Source of the DNA: an uncultured Phocaeicola sp.
Lineage (GTDB): Bacteria; Bacteroidota; Bacteroidia; Bacteroidales; Bacteroidaceae
Length of the DNA: 64,000 nucleotides
Assembly: GCA_944320845.1 (NCBI GenBank)
Contig: CALUJA010000010.1
Span: 42,372 to 106,371, forward strand
Direction of reading: 5' to 3'
The notes beneath the pieces are model-generated. The model worked only from the letters and a program-made list of their open reading frames with translations. It made no database searches and was not told where the DNA came from. Position 1 is the stretch's first letter; each line of letters begins with the position of its first letter. Positions 55,688 through 64,000 of this stretch are shown here, in pieces. A program made the position numbers and the translations under genes.

Positions 55688-57727
55688 ATGAGAGAGAATC
55701 CTTTTTTACAAGCCTATCAAACTCCGCACGAAGCGACTCCGTTTAATCTGATAAACCTGTCCGACTACGAACCTGCACTGCGTGAAGGGATGCGGAGAGA
55801 GGATGAAGAAATAAAGCTCATCACAGACAACCCGGAGCCTCCCACTTTCACCAACACGATACTGGCTTTGGAAAACGCCGGAAAGCTGCTTGAGCGCGTC
55901 ACGACGGTCATGTTCAATCTGATGAGTGCCGAGACATGCGACGAGCTGGAAGCCATCGCCGAAAAGATGATGCCGGAGCTATCCGAGCACAGCAATGACA
56001 TCAGCCTGAACAGCAAACTGTTTGCCCGCGTCAAATGCGTATACGAGCAACGCGATGTGCTGAAGCTTTCTCCGGAAGAAAAGGCCCTCCTCGAAAAGAC
56101 CTACGATGGTTTCGCCCGTAACGGGGCCAATCTGCCGGACGAGGATAAAGAAAAACTCCGCAGATACAGCATGGAACTGAGCTCTCTCACGTTGCGTTTC
56201 TCTCAGAATCACCTGAAAGAAACCAATAAGCATGAGTTGATACTGACCGAAGAAAAAGACCTGAACGGACTTCCGGCCAGCATCATAGAGGCCGCTGCCC
56301 ATACGGCAAAAGAAAAAGGAAAAGACGGATGGATTTTTACATTACAGGCCCCCAGCTATGTGCCATTTATGAAATACTGCAGCAACCGCAGCCTGCGGAA
56401 GCAGATGTATATGGCATACAACACTCAGTGCATCCATAATGACGAATACGACAATCAAGAAATCGTCAGACAATTGGTAAATCTCCGTATGCAGACGGCC
56501 CAGCTCCTCGGATTCGCCGATTATGCCGATTATGTACTGCGCAAGCGCATGGCCGAAAGCAGCAAAAACGTATATGACCTTTTAAACCAGCTGCTCGAAG
56601 CCTATACTCCTGCGGCCAACCGCGAAGTGGCCGAGGTAGAAGCCTTGGCCAAAGAGACAGAAGGCAGCGAATTCCGGCTCATGCCTTGGGACTTTTCTTA
56701 TTATGCCGAAAAGCTAAAAAACAGAAAGTTCGACTTCGATGAAGAAGAATTAAGACCCTATTTCGAATTGAACCGGGTAAAGCAAGGGATTTTCGGACTG
56801 GCTACACGACTATACGGAATCACATTCCGCGAAAACAAGGACATCCCGGTTTACCATCCCAACGTTCAGGCATACGAAGTTTATGATAAAGACGGAAGCT
56901 ACCTTGCCATACTCTATACAGACTTCTATCCCCGCCCCGGAAAGCGTTCGGGTGCCTGGATGACAAGCTACAAGGAGCAGTGGATTGAAGAAAACGGCGA
57001 AAACAGCCGTCCGCACGTGTCGGTAACCACGAACTTCACCAAACCTACAGCAGACAAGCCGGCCTTGCTGACCTTTTCAGAAGTCACGACTTTCCTGCAC
57101 GAATTCGGGCATGCCCTGCACGGCATATTTGCCAATACGAGATTCAAGAGCATGAGCGGGACAAACGTTTACTGGGACTTCGTTGAACTTCCGTCACAAA
57201 TCATGGAAAACTTTGCGGTTGAAAGGGATTTTTTGAATACCTTTGCCTGTCATTATCAGACAGGCACGCCGATTCCCGATGATTTGATACAGAAAATCAT
57301 CGACGCTTCAAACTTCAACGTGGCTTATGCATGCCTCCGCCAGGTCGGCTTCGGGTTGCTGGACATGGCCTGGTATACACGCCACACACTTTTTGAAGGG
57401 GATGTAAAGGCATTTGAAAAGGCCGCATGGGAAAAAGCACAGATTCTTCCGGATGTTAAGGAAGCATGTATGAGCGTTCAGTTCGGCCATATCATGTCGG
57501 GAGGCTATGCCGCCGGATATTATAGCTATAAGTGGGCGGAAGTTTTGGACGCAGACGCCTTTTCCTTGTTCAAGGCAAAAGGAATTTTTGATAAGGAGAC
57601 GGCGCAATTATTCCGGGAGCATATCTTGTCGAAGGGAGGGACAGAACATCCGATGACGCTTTACAAGCGCTTCCGCGGACAAGAGCCGACCATCGACGCC
57701 CTGCTGCATAGGAACGGTATCAAATAA
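55688..57727 (+). CDS. dcp: M3 peptidyl-dipeptidase Dcp
   Basis: A 679-residue zinc peptidase with the HEFGH motif at 471-475 in TTFLHEFGHALHGIF and a downstream Glu ligand. It matches Dcp/oligopeptidase A: ENFAVERDFLNTFACHY, GYAAGYYSYKWAEVLDADAF. Dcp removes C-terminal dipeptides. No signal peptide is obvious, so it is probably cytosolic. It lies between a Crp/Fnr gene (15 nt) and a lipoprotein gene (14 nt). Confidence 0.96.
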   Translation: MRENPFLQAYQTPHEATPFNLINLSDYEPALREGMRREDEEIKLITDNPEPPTFTNTILALENAGKLLERVTTVMFNLMSAETCDELEAIAEKMMPELSEHSNDISLNSKLFARVKCVYEQRDVLKLSPEEKALLEKTYDGFARNGANLPDEDKEKLRRYSMELSSLTLRFSQNHLKETNKHELILTEEKDLNGLPASIIEAAAHTAKEKGKDGWIFTLQAPSYVPFMKYCSNRSLRKQMYMAYNTQCIHNDEYDNQEIVRQLVNLRMQTAQLLGFADYADYVLRKRMAESSKNVYDLLNQLLEAYTPAANREVAEVEALAKETEGSEFRLMPWDFSYYAEKLKNRKFDFDEEELRPYFELNRVKQGIFGLATRLYGITFRENKDIPVYHPNVQAYEVYDKDGSYLAILYTDFYPRPGKRSGAWMTSYKEQWIEENGENSRPHVSVTTNFTKPTADKPALLTFSEVTTFLHEFGHALHGIFANTRFKSMSGTNVYWDFVELPSQIMENFAVERDFLNTFACHYQTGTPIPDDLIQKIIDASNFNVAYACLRQVGFGLLDMAWYTRHTLFEGDVKAFEKAAWEKAQILPDVKEACMSVQFGHIMSGGYAAGYYSYKWAEVLDADAFSLFKAKGIFDKETAQLFREHILSKGGTEHPMTLYKRFRGQEPTIDALLHRNGIK

Positions 57728-57741
57728 CCAAACCAAATTAT

Positions 57742-58212
57742 ATGAAAAGACTGATATACTTTATATTTATGCTTGCCCCCCTCTTTTTCGGAGGATGCCA
57801 GAAAGACGATGTATTCGAAATCTTCACGGGCGGGACATGGAGAGTGGTCAACTATTATACAACCAGCAATTGGGACAAGACTTACGACAACCATGCCTTA
57901 GCAACCTATACTCCAGACAATAAGAATCTGGAAATATTGAACAGCTTTACGGTGGTTTTCAACGAGGACGGAACCATGGAAGGCTCTTTGGAAACCCAAC
58001 GCTTTACGGGAAACTGGTCGGCCAACCCGGACGACCGATCCGTATCCATTACTCATCTGAGCCCATCATCCGACAATCTGACCGGAATGAGCAAGGACTT
58101 CATCCAGAAGCTGGAGAACGTGCGGTATTATAAAGGCGACAGCCGTACCCTGATGTTAGCACCCGAATCGAGGACGAGCTATGTACAACTCACTACGGTA
58201 CTTAACAACTGA
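57742..58212 (+). CDS. Lipocalin-like lipoprotein of the DUF4847 type
   Basis: A 156-residue product with signal peptide and lipobox (MKRLIYFIFMLAPLFFGGC), followed by a beta-strand-rich body with TGGTWRVVNYYT and SFTVVFNEDGTMEGSLE, the pattern of small Bacteroidetes lipoproteins grouped as DUF4847 (name from memory). The fold is probably lipocalin-like. The function is unknown. It sits in the Crp-dcp-dCMP deaminase-ctpA run. Confidence 0.75.
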   Translation: MKRLIYFIFMLAPLFFGGCQKDDVFEIFTGGTWRVVNYYTTSNWDKTYDNHALATYTPDNKNLEILNSFTVVFNEDGTMEGSLETQRFTGNWSANPDDRSVSITHLSPSSDNLTGMSKDFIQKLENVRYYKGDSRTLMLAPESRTSYVQLTTVLNN

Positions 58213-58225
58213 TTATAGACACACA

Positions 58226-58663
58226 ATGGAAACATCCGAACATAAGCAAGAAATTCTTGACAAGCGCTATATGCGCATGGCTATCATCTGGGCCGAAAAC
58301 TCTTACTGCACCCGCCGGAAAGTGGGAGCCCTGATTGTAAAGGACAAGATGATTATATCCGACGGATACAACGGTACGCCTTCCGGATTTGAAAACATTT
58401 GCGAAGATGAAAACGGACTGACCAAACCTTACGTACTGCACGCCGAGGCCAATGCCATCACCAAGATAGCGCGCTCGAACAACAGCAGCGAAGGGGCAAC
58501 CATGTATGTCACGGCCTCGCCTTGCATAGAATGCGCCAAACTTATCATACAGGCAGGCATCAAGCGTGTGGTATACGCCGAAAAGTATCGCTTGGAAGAC
58601 GGGCTGAATCTCCTGAAACGCGCGAACATTGAAGTAATCTATTTAAATCCCAACGAAGAATAA
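58226..58663 (+). CDS. dCMP deaminase / cytidine-deoxycytidylate deaminase family
   Basis: A 145-residue zinc deaminase with HAEANAI (zinc His and proton-shuttling Glu) and SPCIECAK (two zinc Cys). It is most like ComEB-type dCMP deaminase, which makes dUMP for thymidylate synthesis. The start METSEHKQEILDKRYMRM at 58226 is used; the frame runs back to 58181 inside the lipoprotein gene. It lies 13 nt after that gene and 4 nt before ctpA. Confidence 0.92.
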   Translation: METSEHKQEILDKRYMRMAIIWAENSYCTRRKVGALIVKDKMIISDGYNGTPSGFENICEDENGLTKPYVLHAEANAITKIARSNNSSEGATMYVTASPCIECAKLIIQAGIKRVVYAEKYRLEDGLNLLKRANIEVIYLNPNEE

Positions 58664-58667
58664 CGCC

Positions 58668-60311
58668 ATGAAGAACAATACTCGTTTCATTCCCTTCCTG
58701 CTGGCCGTCTGTCTGGTAGCAGGCATCGCCATCGGAACATTCTACGCCAACCATTTTTCAGGGAACAAGCTTGGCATCATCAACACGACTTCCAACAAAG
58801 TGAACGCTCTGCTGCGCATCATTGATGACCAATATGTGGATACGGTAAAGATTAGCGACCTGGTAGAAGAGACCATGCCACTGATTCTCTCCGAGCTTGA
58901 CCCGCATTCCTCCTACATTCCCGCCAAACGACTGGAGGCAGTCAACGAAGAGCTGAAGGGAAGCTTCAGCGGAGTGGGAATCCAGTTTACCATTCAAGAC
59001 GACACCATCCAGATAAACGATGTCATTCAGGGAGGACCGTCGGAGAAAGTGGGACTGATGGCAGGCGACCGCATCATCGAGATAGACGATTCGGCCTTTG
59101 TCGGCAAGATTGTAACCAATACGGAAGCCATGAAAAGGCTCAAAGGCCCTAAGGGAAGCGAAGTCAAATTAGGAGTCTTCCGCCAGGGCGAAAAGGAAAC
59201 GCTTCATTTCACCGTAGTCCGCGGCGACATTCCGGTAAAGAGTGTCGACGCCGCCTATATGATAAACGACAAGTTCGGCTACATCAAGGTCAACAAGTTC
59301 GGTGAAACGACCTATGCGGAACTGCTGATTGCCCTTGCCAAGCTGAACCAGCAGAATTGCCAAGGCATGATAATCGACCTGCGGAGCAATACCGGAGGAT
59401 ATATGGAAGTGGCAATCCAGATGGTTAACGAGTTTCTTCCCAACAACCGCCTGATTGTTTACACCGAAGGACGCAAGTATCCGCGCAAGGACTATACATC
59501 AAACGGAACGGGAAGCAGCCAGCAAATGCCGCTCATCGTCCTGACAAACGAAATTTCCGCTTCGGCCAGCGAAATCTTTGCCGGCGCCATCCAGGACAAC
59601 GACCGCGGTACAATCATCGGCCGCCGCTCTTTCGGGAAAGGTCTGGTGCAGCAGCCAATCGAATTCAGCGACGGCTCGGCCATCCGTCTGACCATAGCCC
59701 GCTACTATACTCCCTCGGGCAGATGCATCCAAAAGCCTTATGAAAAAGGAAAAGGAGAAGAATACGAACTGGATTTGATTACGAGATACGAACACGGAGA
59801 GTTCTTCTCGGCCGACAGTATCAAGCAGAACGAAAAAGAGGTTTATCATACCAATCTGGGACGCCCGGTATATGGCGGCGGAGGCATCATGCCCGACATA
59901 TTCGTGCCGCAAGACACAACGGGGATGACATCCTACTTCCGTATGGCCGACAACAGGGGGCTGACCATCCGCTATTCCTTTTATTATACCGACACCAACC
60001 GCAGCAAGCTCCAGAAATACGAGACCGCAGACGAACTGCTGGCTTATCTGAAGACTCAAAACATCCTTGAAAAATTTGCGGCATGGGCTGAAAAGAAAGG
60101 GCTGAAAAGGCGAAACAACCTCATGCAGAAGTCCAGAAAGCTGTTTGAACTAAGCCTTTACGGGAACATCATCTACAATGTGCTGGGGATAGAAGCTTCC
60201 ATCCAGTATATGAACCAGACAGACAATACGGTATTAAAGGCCCTGGAAGTACTGGAGAAAGGAGAGTCTTTCCCTAAAGCACCGGAAGAAACAGACACCG
60301 CACTCAACTAA
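58668..60311 (+). CDS. Carboxy-terminal processing protease (S41), CtpA/Prc type
   Basis: A 547-residue membrane-anchored serine peptidase. An N-terminal transmembrane segment (FIPFLLAVCLVAGIAIGTFY) is followed by a PDZ domain (about 90-180; GSFSGVGIQFTIQDD, GLMAGDRIIEID) and the catalytic core with the serine of NEISASASEIFAG and lysine of SFGKGLVQQP. It processes C-termini of exported proteins. It ends the Crp-led run and is followed by an 18-bp hairpin. Confidence 0.95.
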   Translation: MKNNTRFIPFLLAVCLVAGIAIGTFYANHFSGNKLGIINTTSNKVNALLRIIDDQYVDTVKISDLVEETMPLILSELDPHSSYIPAKRLEAVNEELKGSFSGVGIQFTIQDDTIQINDVIQGGPSEKVGLMAGDRIIEIDDSAFVGKIVTNTEAMKRLKGPKGSEVKLGVFRQGEKETLHFTVVRGDIPVKSVDAAYMINDKFGYIKVNKFGETTYAELLIALAKLNQQNCQGMIIDLRSNTGGYMEVAIQMVNEFLPNNRLIVYTEGRKYPRKDYTSNGTGSSQQMPLIVLTNEISASASEIFAGAIQDNDRGTIIGRRSFGKGLVQQPIEFSDGSAIRLTIARYYTPSGRCIQKPYEKGKGEEYELDLITRYEHGEFFSADSIKQNEKEVYHTNLGRPVYGGGGIMPDIFVPQDTTGMTSYFRMADNRGLTIRYSFYYTDTNRSKLQKYETADELLAYLKTQNILEKFAAWAEKKGLKRRNNLMQKSRKLFELSLYGNIIYNVLGIEASIQYMNQTDNTVLKALEVLEKGESFPKAPEETDTALN

Positions 60312-60338
60312 AAGTCGGAAGCAAGTTTCCCGAAGGCG

Positions 60339-60402
60339 ATTCCATACCGGCAAAACGACCTTTTTCTCTCATGAAAATACGGTTTTGCCGGTATGGAATT
60401 TT
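60339..60402 (+). terminator. Terminator after ctpA
   Basis: Eighteen-base perfect arms (60339-60356 and 60382-60399) flank a 25-nt loop; four Ts (60399-60402) follow. A large loop for an intrinsic terminator, as in several others of this window. Confidence 0.75.
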
Positions 60403-60474
60403 CACAAGGCCTTATCCGCTATCCGGCCGAATCCGGATGGTGCCCTTTTATCCCCTATTTTATCCTGCCAACCT

Positions 60475-61032
60475 ATGGAAGCAAAAAAACAATTGCGCAC
60501 GCTTATCGCACAAAAGAAAAGACAGCAGCCGGAAATGCTGCTGGAAAAATGGTCTGCCTGCCTGTTGAAACAGCTGGAAACCCATCCGCGCTTTACAGAA
60601 GCCCGCACCATCCTGCTTTATTACTCCCTGCCCGACGAGGTGCAGACCCATGATTTCGTGGAACGATGGAGCAGAGAAAAACAGATTGTCTTGCCCACAG
60701 TGAAAGGAGACGAACTGGAACTGCATTATTATACGGGCAAAAACGATTTGCGGAAAGGAAGCTACGGCATTGAAGAACCGACTGGAGAACTGCTTTCCAA
60801 CTTACAGGAAATAGATTTGGCCATTATCCCCGGAGTCTCGTTCGACGGAAAAGGGAACCGTTTGGGTAGGGGAAAAGGGTATTACGACCGCCTTCTTCCC
60901 CGGCTTTCGTCCTACAATATCGGCATCTGTTTCCACTTCCAGATCTGTCCGGAAATACCCTCCGAGCCGTTCGACTGCTCCATGAATGAGGTCTGGACAG
61001 AGAAAGGCCGCCTTTACATCAGCGGAAAATGA
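60475..61032 (+). CDS. 5-formyltetrahydrofolate cyclo-ligase
   Basis: A 185-residue enzyme converting 5-formyl-THF to 5,10-methenyl-THF with ATP. The signature region is FDGKGNRLGRGKGYYDRLL, with DLAIIPGVSFD ahead of it and KRQQPEMLLEKWS near the N-terminus. The frame opens at 60385, inside the preceding terminator hairpin, so MEAKKQLRTLIAQKK at 60475 is the sensible start. Its 3' end overlaps the convergent DUF721 gene by 14 bp. Confidence 0.93.
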   Translation: MEAKKQLRTLIAQKKRQQPEMLLEKWSACLLKQLETHPRFTEARTILLYYSLPDEVQTHDFVERWSREKQIVLPTVKGDELELHYYTGKNDLRKGSYGIEEPTGELLSNLQEIDLAIIPGVSFDGKGNRLGRGKGYYDRLLPRLSSYNIGICFHFQICPEIPSEPFDCSMNEVWTEKGRLYISGK

Positions 61033-61309
61033 TGTTTGCAATGACCTGGGCACCGACTTTCGCGTTCAGATTGCGCACCAGCATCTCGCGCCCCGTCATT
61101 AATTCCTGACGAATGACCGAAGAGGCCAGATGCACATAAAGCGTTTGGTTCTTTATATACAGATTTGTCGTATAGCGCATGATGACAGGGCCTACCACAT
61201 CCTTCCACGCATCCACCAGGCGATATTCATTTAGCGGGGTCTCCAGTCCTTCCTGACGGAGAAACTGCCTGATTACATCCCCAATCTGCTCCGTATTATT
61301 CCTTTTCAT
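61019..61309 (-). CDS. DUF721 (DciA-like) protein
   Basis: A 96-residue DUF721 protein with DAWKDVVGPVIMRYTTNLYIKNQTLYVHL. DciA, the best-known member, is an ancestral loader/partner of the replicative helicase DnaB. In Bacteroidetes a short DUF721 next to recF is common. It overlaps the recF stop by 14 bp and is translated with it. Role in helicase loading is inferred from the family. Confidence 0.88.
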   Translation of the reverse strand: MKRNNTEQIGDVIRQFLRQEGLETPLNEYRLVDAWKDVVGPVIMRYTTNLYIKNQTLYVHLASSVIRQELMTGREMLVRNLNAKVGAQVIANIIFR

Positions 61310-62420
61310 AGTCTGTTTCCTCCCTTTCCGTCACCACGCCGTCCTCTACTTCAAACAGCTTATAGTCACCCTCTATCTTTTTCAGAATCTTATCCAGATG
61401 TTCGCGATTGGTATCCGTAATGAATATCTGCCCGAAACTGTCTCCCGCCACCAGCTTCACAATCTGTTCCACCCGCGAAGCATCCAGCTTGTCGAATATA
61501 TCATCCAGCAAGACCAGAGGAGCCGTCCGGCTTCCCGTGCGCTTCAGAAATTCATACTGTGCAAGCTTCAAGGCTATCAGGAATGTCTTGTTCTGTCCCT
61601 GCGAACCTTCCCGCTTCATGGGGAACTCTCCCAGGCGCATTATCAGGTCATCCTTGTGTATCCCCTTCAGCGAATGCCCCATAATGCGGTCACGCTGCCT
61701 GCTTTCATGCAGCAAAGCCAGCAAATCCCCCTGCGCGGCATCCGACTGATAAGACAGACTCACCCGCTCACGGTCTTGAGAAATATAGGAATAATAGGAC
61801 TGAAAGACAGGAACAAACTCCCTAATGAACTCACAGCGCTTGCGATAAACCGTTTCTCCCGCAGAAGCCATCATTTCCTCCCACACCTCCATCAGCGCGT
61901 CTTCCGGCTCCGCCTCCGCTTTCAGCAGAGCATTCCGCTGGAGCAAAGCCTTGTTATAGCGAATCAGCGCATCCAGATATTCGCGGTCAAACTGCGATAT
62001 CACCACATCCATGAAGCGGCGGCGCTCTTCGCTCCCTCCGGCGATAAGTTGTGCATCGGCCGGTGAAACCATGACAAGGGGAAGCAGTCCGATGTGGTCG
62101 GACAAACGGGTATATTCCTTCTTGTTCCGCTTAAACTGCTTCTTCTGCCTGCGTTTCAGTCCGCAATAAATTTCTTCCGGCTCTTCATTGTCCGTTTCAT
62201 AAAAGCCCTGGATGACAAAAAACTCCTGCCCGTGTCGGATATTCTGCGAATCTATCGGATTTGTCGCGCTCTTACAGAACGAAAGATAATACACGGCGTC
62301 CATCAGGTTGGTCTTTCCCATCCCGTTCTTGCCGATTATACAGTTCATCTTACGGGAAAAAGCAAGGTCAACCTGCTCTATATTCTTATAATTCAATATG
62401 GAAATGCGTTTCAGCCACAT
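61296..62420 (-). CDS. recF: DNA replication and repair protein RecF
   Basis: A 374-residue ABC-type ATPase with Walker A GKNGMGKT (30-37), signature region EGSQGQNKTFLIALKLAQ and Walker B in PLVLLDDIFDKLD. RecF helps load RecA at gaps. The start MWLKRISILNYKNIEQ is family-typical. The 3' end overlaps DUF721. It is not beside dnaN here. Confidence 0.96.
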   Translation of the reverse strand: MWLKRISILNYKNIEQVDLAFSRKMNCIIGKNGMGKTNLMDAVYYLSFCKSATNPIDSQNIRHGQEFFVIQGFYETDNEEPEEIYCGLKRRQKKQFKRNKKEYTRLSDHIGLLPLVMVSPADAQLIAGGSEERRRFMDVVISQFDREYLDALIRYNKALLQRNALLKAEAEPEDALMEVWEEMMASAGETVYRKRCEFIREFVPVFQSYYSYISQDRERVSLSYQSDAAQGDLLALLHESRQRDRIMGHSLKGIHKDDLIMRLGEFPMKREGSQGQNKTFLIALKLAQYEFLKRTGSRTAPLVLLDDIFDKLDASRVEQIVKLVAGDSFGQIFITDTNREHLDKILKKIEGDYKLFEVEDGVVTEREETDYEKE

Positions 62421-62442
62421 AATTCTATCCGTTTTTCATGCA

Positions 62443-62450
62443 CAAAATTA
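62443..62450 (-). promoter_or_regulatory. Candidate -7 box for recF
   Basis: Read leftward the bases are TAATTTTG, 23 nt before the recF start codon. Confidence 0.4.
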
Positions 62451-62513
62451 GCAATAAAAGCAAGATTGCTAAAAAAACCTGCCTGCAAATTTCATTTATA
62501 CACATAAATAAAT

Positions 62514-62521
62514 TACTTTTG
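62514..62521 (+). promoter_or_regulatory. -7 box for the TPR protein
   Basis: TACTTTTG matches the consensus 46 nt before the start codon. Confidence 0.45.
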
Positions 62522-62566
62522 CTGTCCAAAATGCAACAGCCGATAATAATAAAACGAAAATAAAAA

Positions 62567-63244
62567 ATGACTGAACAAAAACACACTCAGGATCCTTTGA
62601 ATGTAGACGAAGCGATAACGGCTTCAGAAGCATTTCTCATTAAGTACAAGAACGTAATGTTAGGCAGTGTTGCCGCCGTGGTAATTGTCGTTTGCGGTTT
62701 CCTCGGATATAGACACTTCATTTCAGAGCCGAAAGAGCTGAAGGCTTCCGAAGCCATCTTCAGAGGCGAACAATATTTCGGAGCGGACAACTACGAGGCC
62801 GCCCTTAACGGAGACAGCCTTGGATACGCCGGTTTCATCAAACTGGCTGATGAATTCAGCGGAACGGCAGCCGGAAATCTGGCCAATGCCTATGCGGGTA
62901 TCTGCTATGCCCAGTTAGGAAAATATGAAGACGCAACAAAATACCTCGACAAGTTCAGCGCCGACGACCAGCTGGTAGCTCCATCCATCATCGGGACATT
63001 GGGAAACTGCTACGCACAGATGGGACAGCTCGACAAGGCAGCCGCCACACTGCTGAAAGCAGCCAGCCGTGCCGAAAGCAACTCCTTGAGTCCTGTATAT
63101 TTGATTCAGGCCGGACAGATTTTGGAGAAGCAGGGAAAGAACGCTGAAGCGATAGAAGCATACAAACAAGTCAAGACAAAATATCCAAACTCTTTCCAAG
63201 CAATGGATATTGACAAGTATATCGAACGGGCTTCAGTAAAATAA
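62567..63244 (+). CDS. Membrane-anchored tetratricopeptide protein (YfgM-like)
   Basis: A 225-residue protein with a short cytosolic N-terminus, one transmembrane helix (about 30-50; NVMLGSVAAVVIVVCGFLGY) and an outside TPR region, including LANAYAGICYAQLGKYEDA and IGTLGNCYAQMGQLDKA. The layout resembles YfgM, a membrane-anchored periplasmic TPR protein associated with the Sec translocon and assembly factors. The specific role is unknown. It is followed by a hairpin and ribH. Confidence 0.85.
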   Translation: MTEQKHTQDPLNVDEAITASEAFLIKYKNVMLGSVAAVVIVVCGFLGYRHFISEPKELKASEAIFRGEQYFGADNYEAALNGDSLGYAGFIKLADEFSGTAAGNLANAYAGICYAQLGKYEDATKYLDKFSADDQLVAPSIIGTLGNCYAQMGQLDKAAATLLKAASRAESNSLSPVYLIQAGQILEKQGKNAEAIEAYKQVKTKYPNSFQAMDIDKYIERASVK

Positions 63245-63264
63245 TCACATTTATATATTATTCG

Positions 63265-63328
63265 GGCACGGACTATACGGATGATACGGATTTTGTTTCC
63301 GCAGAAATCCGTATAGTCCGTGCCTTTT
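63265..63328 (+). terminator. Hairpin with alternative pairing between TPR gene and ribH
   Basis: Outer arms 63265-63282 and 63307-63324 pair perfectly (18 bp) and are followed by four Ts. A second copy of ATACGGATTT (63284-63293) can instead pair with 63305-63314, so two hairpins compete for the same right arm. It could be a plain terminator or an attenuator ahead of ribH. Confidence 0.7.
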
Positions 63329-63343
63329 AAATTATCAATCATT

Positions 63344-63838
63344 ATGGCTACAGCTTATCACAATCTTTCGGATTATGACTTTAATTCTGTGCCCGACGCA
63401 TCAGGCATGCGTTTCGGCATTGTGGTTTCTGAATGGAATTTCAATATAACAGGAGCATTGCTGAAAGGAGCAATGGAAACCCTGAAGAAGCATGGGGCAA
63501 AAGAAGAAAACATCCTGATACAAACAGTTCCGGGAAGCTTTGAACTGACATTCGGTTCAGCACAAATGATAAAAAGCGGAAAGGTGGATGCCGTCATTGC
63601 ATTAGGATGCGTAGTGCGCGGCGACACTCCACATTTCGATTATGTCTGCGCCGGAGCGACACAAGGCATTGCCTACCTGAACGCTACAACGGATATTCCG
63701 GTCATTTACGGGCTGATAACGACCAACAACATGCAGCAGGCCGAAGAGCGTTCCGGAGGGAAATTAGGCAATAAAGGCGATGAATGTGCGGTCACAGCAA
63801 TAAAAATGATAGACTTTTCTTGCAAATTAAAAAAATAG
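63344..63838 (+). CDS. ribH: 6,7-dimethyl-8-ribityllumazine synthase
   Basis: A 164-residue lumazine synthase, the penultimate step of riboflavin synthesis. Motifs are [31 protein letters not shown] and the catalytic [28 protein letters not shown] at 63344 is chosen over the ORF opening at 63320, which lies in the preceding hairpin. tRNA-Tyr follows. Confidence 0.97.
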   Translation: MATAYHNLSDYDFNSVPDASGMRFGIVVSEWNFNITGALLKGAMETLKKHGAKEENILIQTVPGSFELTFGSAQMIKSGKVDAVIALGCVVRGDTPHFDYVCAGATQGIAYLNATTDIPVIYGLITTNNMQQAEERSGGKLGNKGDECAVTAIKMIDFSCKLKK

Positions 63839-63849
63839 TCGTACCTTTG
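63820..63849 (+). promoter_or_regulatory. Promoter of tRNA-Tyr
   Basis: TTG (63820-63822, in TTCTTG) lies 19 nt ahead of TACCTTTG (63842-63849), a good -33/-7 pair. The -33 element overlaps the end of ribH. Confidence 0.6.
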
Positions 63850-63894
63850 CATCGCATTTGAAAGGAGCTATGAAAATCTTCATCTGATGCAGCC

Positions 63895-63977
63895 GGGCAA
63901 GTACCAGAGTGGCCAAATGGGGTAGACTGTAAATCTGCTGGCTTACGCCTTCGGTGGTTCGAATCCATCCTTGCCCA
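63895..63977 (+). tRNA. tRNA-Tyr (GUA anticodon)
   Basis: A class II tRNA of 83 nt. Acceptor arms GGGCAAG (63895-63901) and CTTGCCC (63970-63976) pair perfectly, with discriminator A at 63977. The anticodon GTA is at 63929-63931, there is a long variable arm, and the T arm is GGTTCGAATCC. CCA is not encoded. Confidence 0.97.
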
Positions 63978-64000
63978 CCGCCAAAGAACAATGCGGAAGT

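Noticed and set aside
63871-63888. Tiny frame MKIFI between ribH and tRNA-Tyr
   Set aside because: Five codons, downstream of the tRNA promoter box and inside the tRNA leader; most likely chance.

Overview
The window reads as chromosomal DNA of a Bacteroidales bacterium (Bacteroides/Phocaeicola/Prevotella-like). Evidence: recurrent Bacteroidetes-type promoter boxes (TAnnTTTG, sometimes with an upstream TTTG), almost no Shine-Dalgarno sites, BF3164-like six-bladed-propeller lipoproteins, an NVEALA peptide, and family content typical of the order (DUF4301, DUF3127, DUF1573, secreted C1/C11/C69 peptidases). The sequence is GC-rich, most visibly in the first 25 kb. A sharply AT-rich patch (about 11.1-11.7 kb) stands out. 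No phage, IS transposase, CRISPR array or rRNA was seen. Species cannot be fixed from the sequence alone.

Layout. 0-3.1 kb: a clostripain-type lipoprotein running off the left edge, a small exported protein, a gene-free stretch with a G-quadruplex-type motif and a 38-bp inverted repeat, then a propeller lipoprotein. 3.3-14.7 kb: uvrA; a GH3 (PA14-containing) xylosidase/glucosidase and a GH8 oligoxylanase-like lipoprotein; a second propeller lipoprotein beside an NVEALA peptide with an apparent frameshift; uxuA plus a mannonate-type SDR, divergent from an AraC regulator. 14.7-16.9 kb: a kinase fused to a RapZ C-terminal domain, followed by a MurU-like uridylyltransferase, all overlapping head to tail with the AraC gene. 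17-19.2 kb: UPF0210/UPF0237 pair and an OB-fold protein with an SSB-like tail. 19.4-26.6 kb: a tight housekeeping run dnaN, DnaQ-like exonuclease, coaBC, recN, rlmB and a TPR protein with a dead trypsin-like domain.

26.8-29.7 kb: a four-domain sulfur-handling protein (CoA-disulfide reductase, rhodanese, TusA, DsrE) co-oriented with a MarR gene behind a promoter bracketed by an 18-bp inverted repeat. 30.2-38.5 kb: tex-nudC, then three exported peptidases (C69, C1, S9B). 38.6-46.7 kb: DUF4301, a Rel/Spo synthetase with an eroded hydrolase site, DUF1573, lutABC for lactate oxidation, and a patatin phospholipase. 46.9-53.9 kb: Xaa-Pro aminopeptidase, a second secreted C1 peptidase, recJ-recQ, and a small Spy-like periplasmic protein. 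54-64 kb: marC, a Crp/Fnr regulator leading a run with Dcp, a lipoprotein, dCMP deaminase and CtpA; then 5-FTHF cyclo-ligase, DUF721, recF, a membrane-anchored TPR protein, ribH and tRNA-Tyr.

How the parts fit. Plant-glycan use (GH3/GH8 plus hexuronate enzymes), cell-wall sugar recycling (AmgK-like/MurU) and extensive peptide breakdown (C11, C69, two C1, DPP4, Xaa-Pro aminopeptidase, Dcp, CtpA) sit among replication and repair genes (uvrA, dnaN, recN, recJ, recQ, recF). The most promising candidates for something undescribed are the kinase-RapZ fusion operon, the MarR-linked sulfur-relay fusion with its paired operator-like arms, and the 38-bp inverted-repeat element near the left end.
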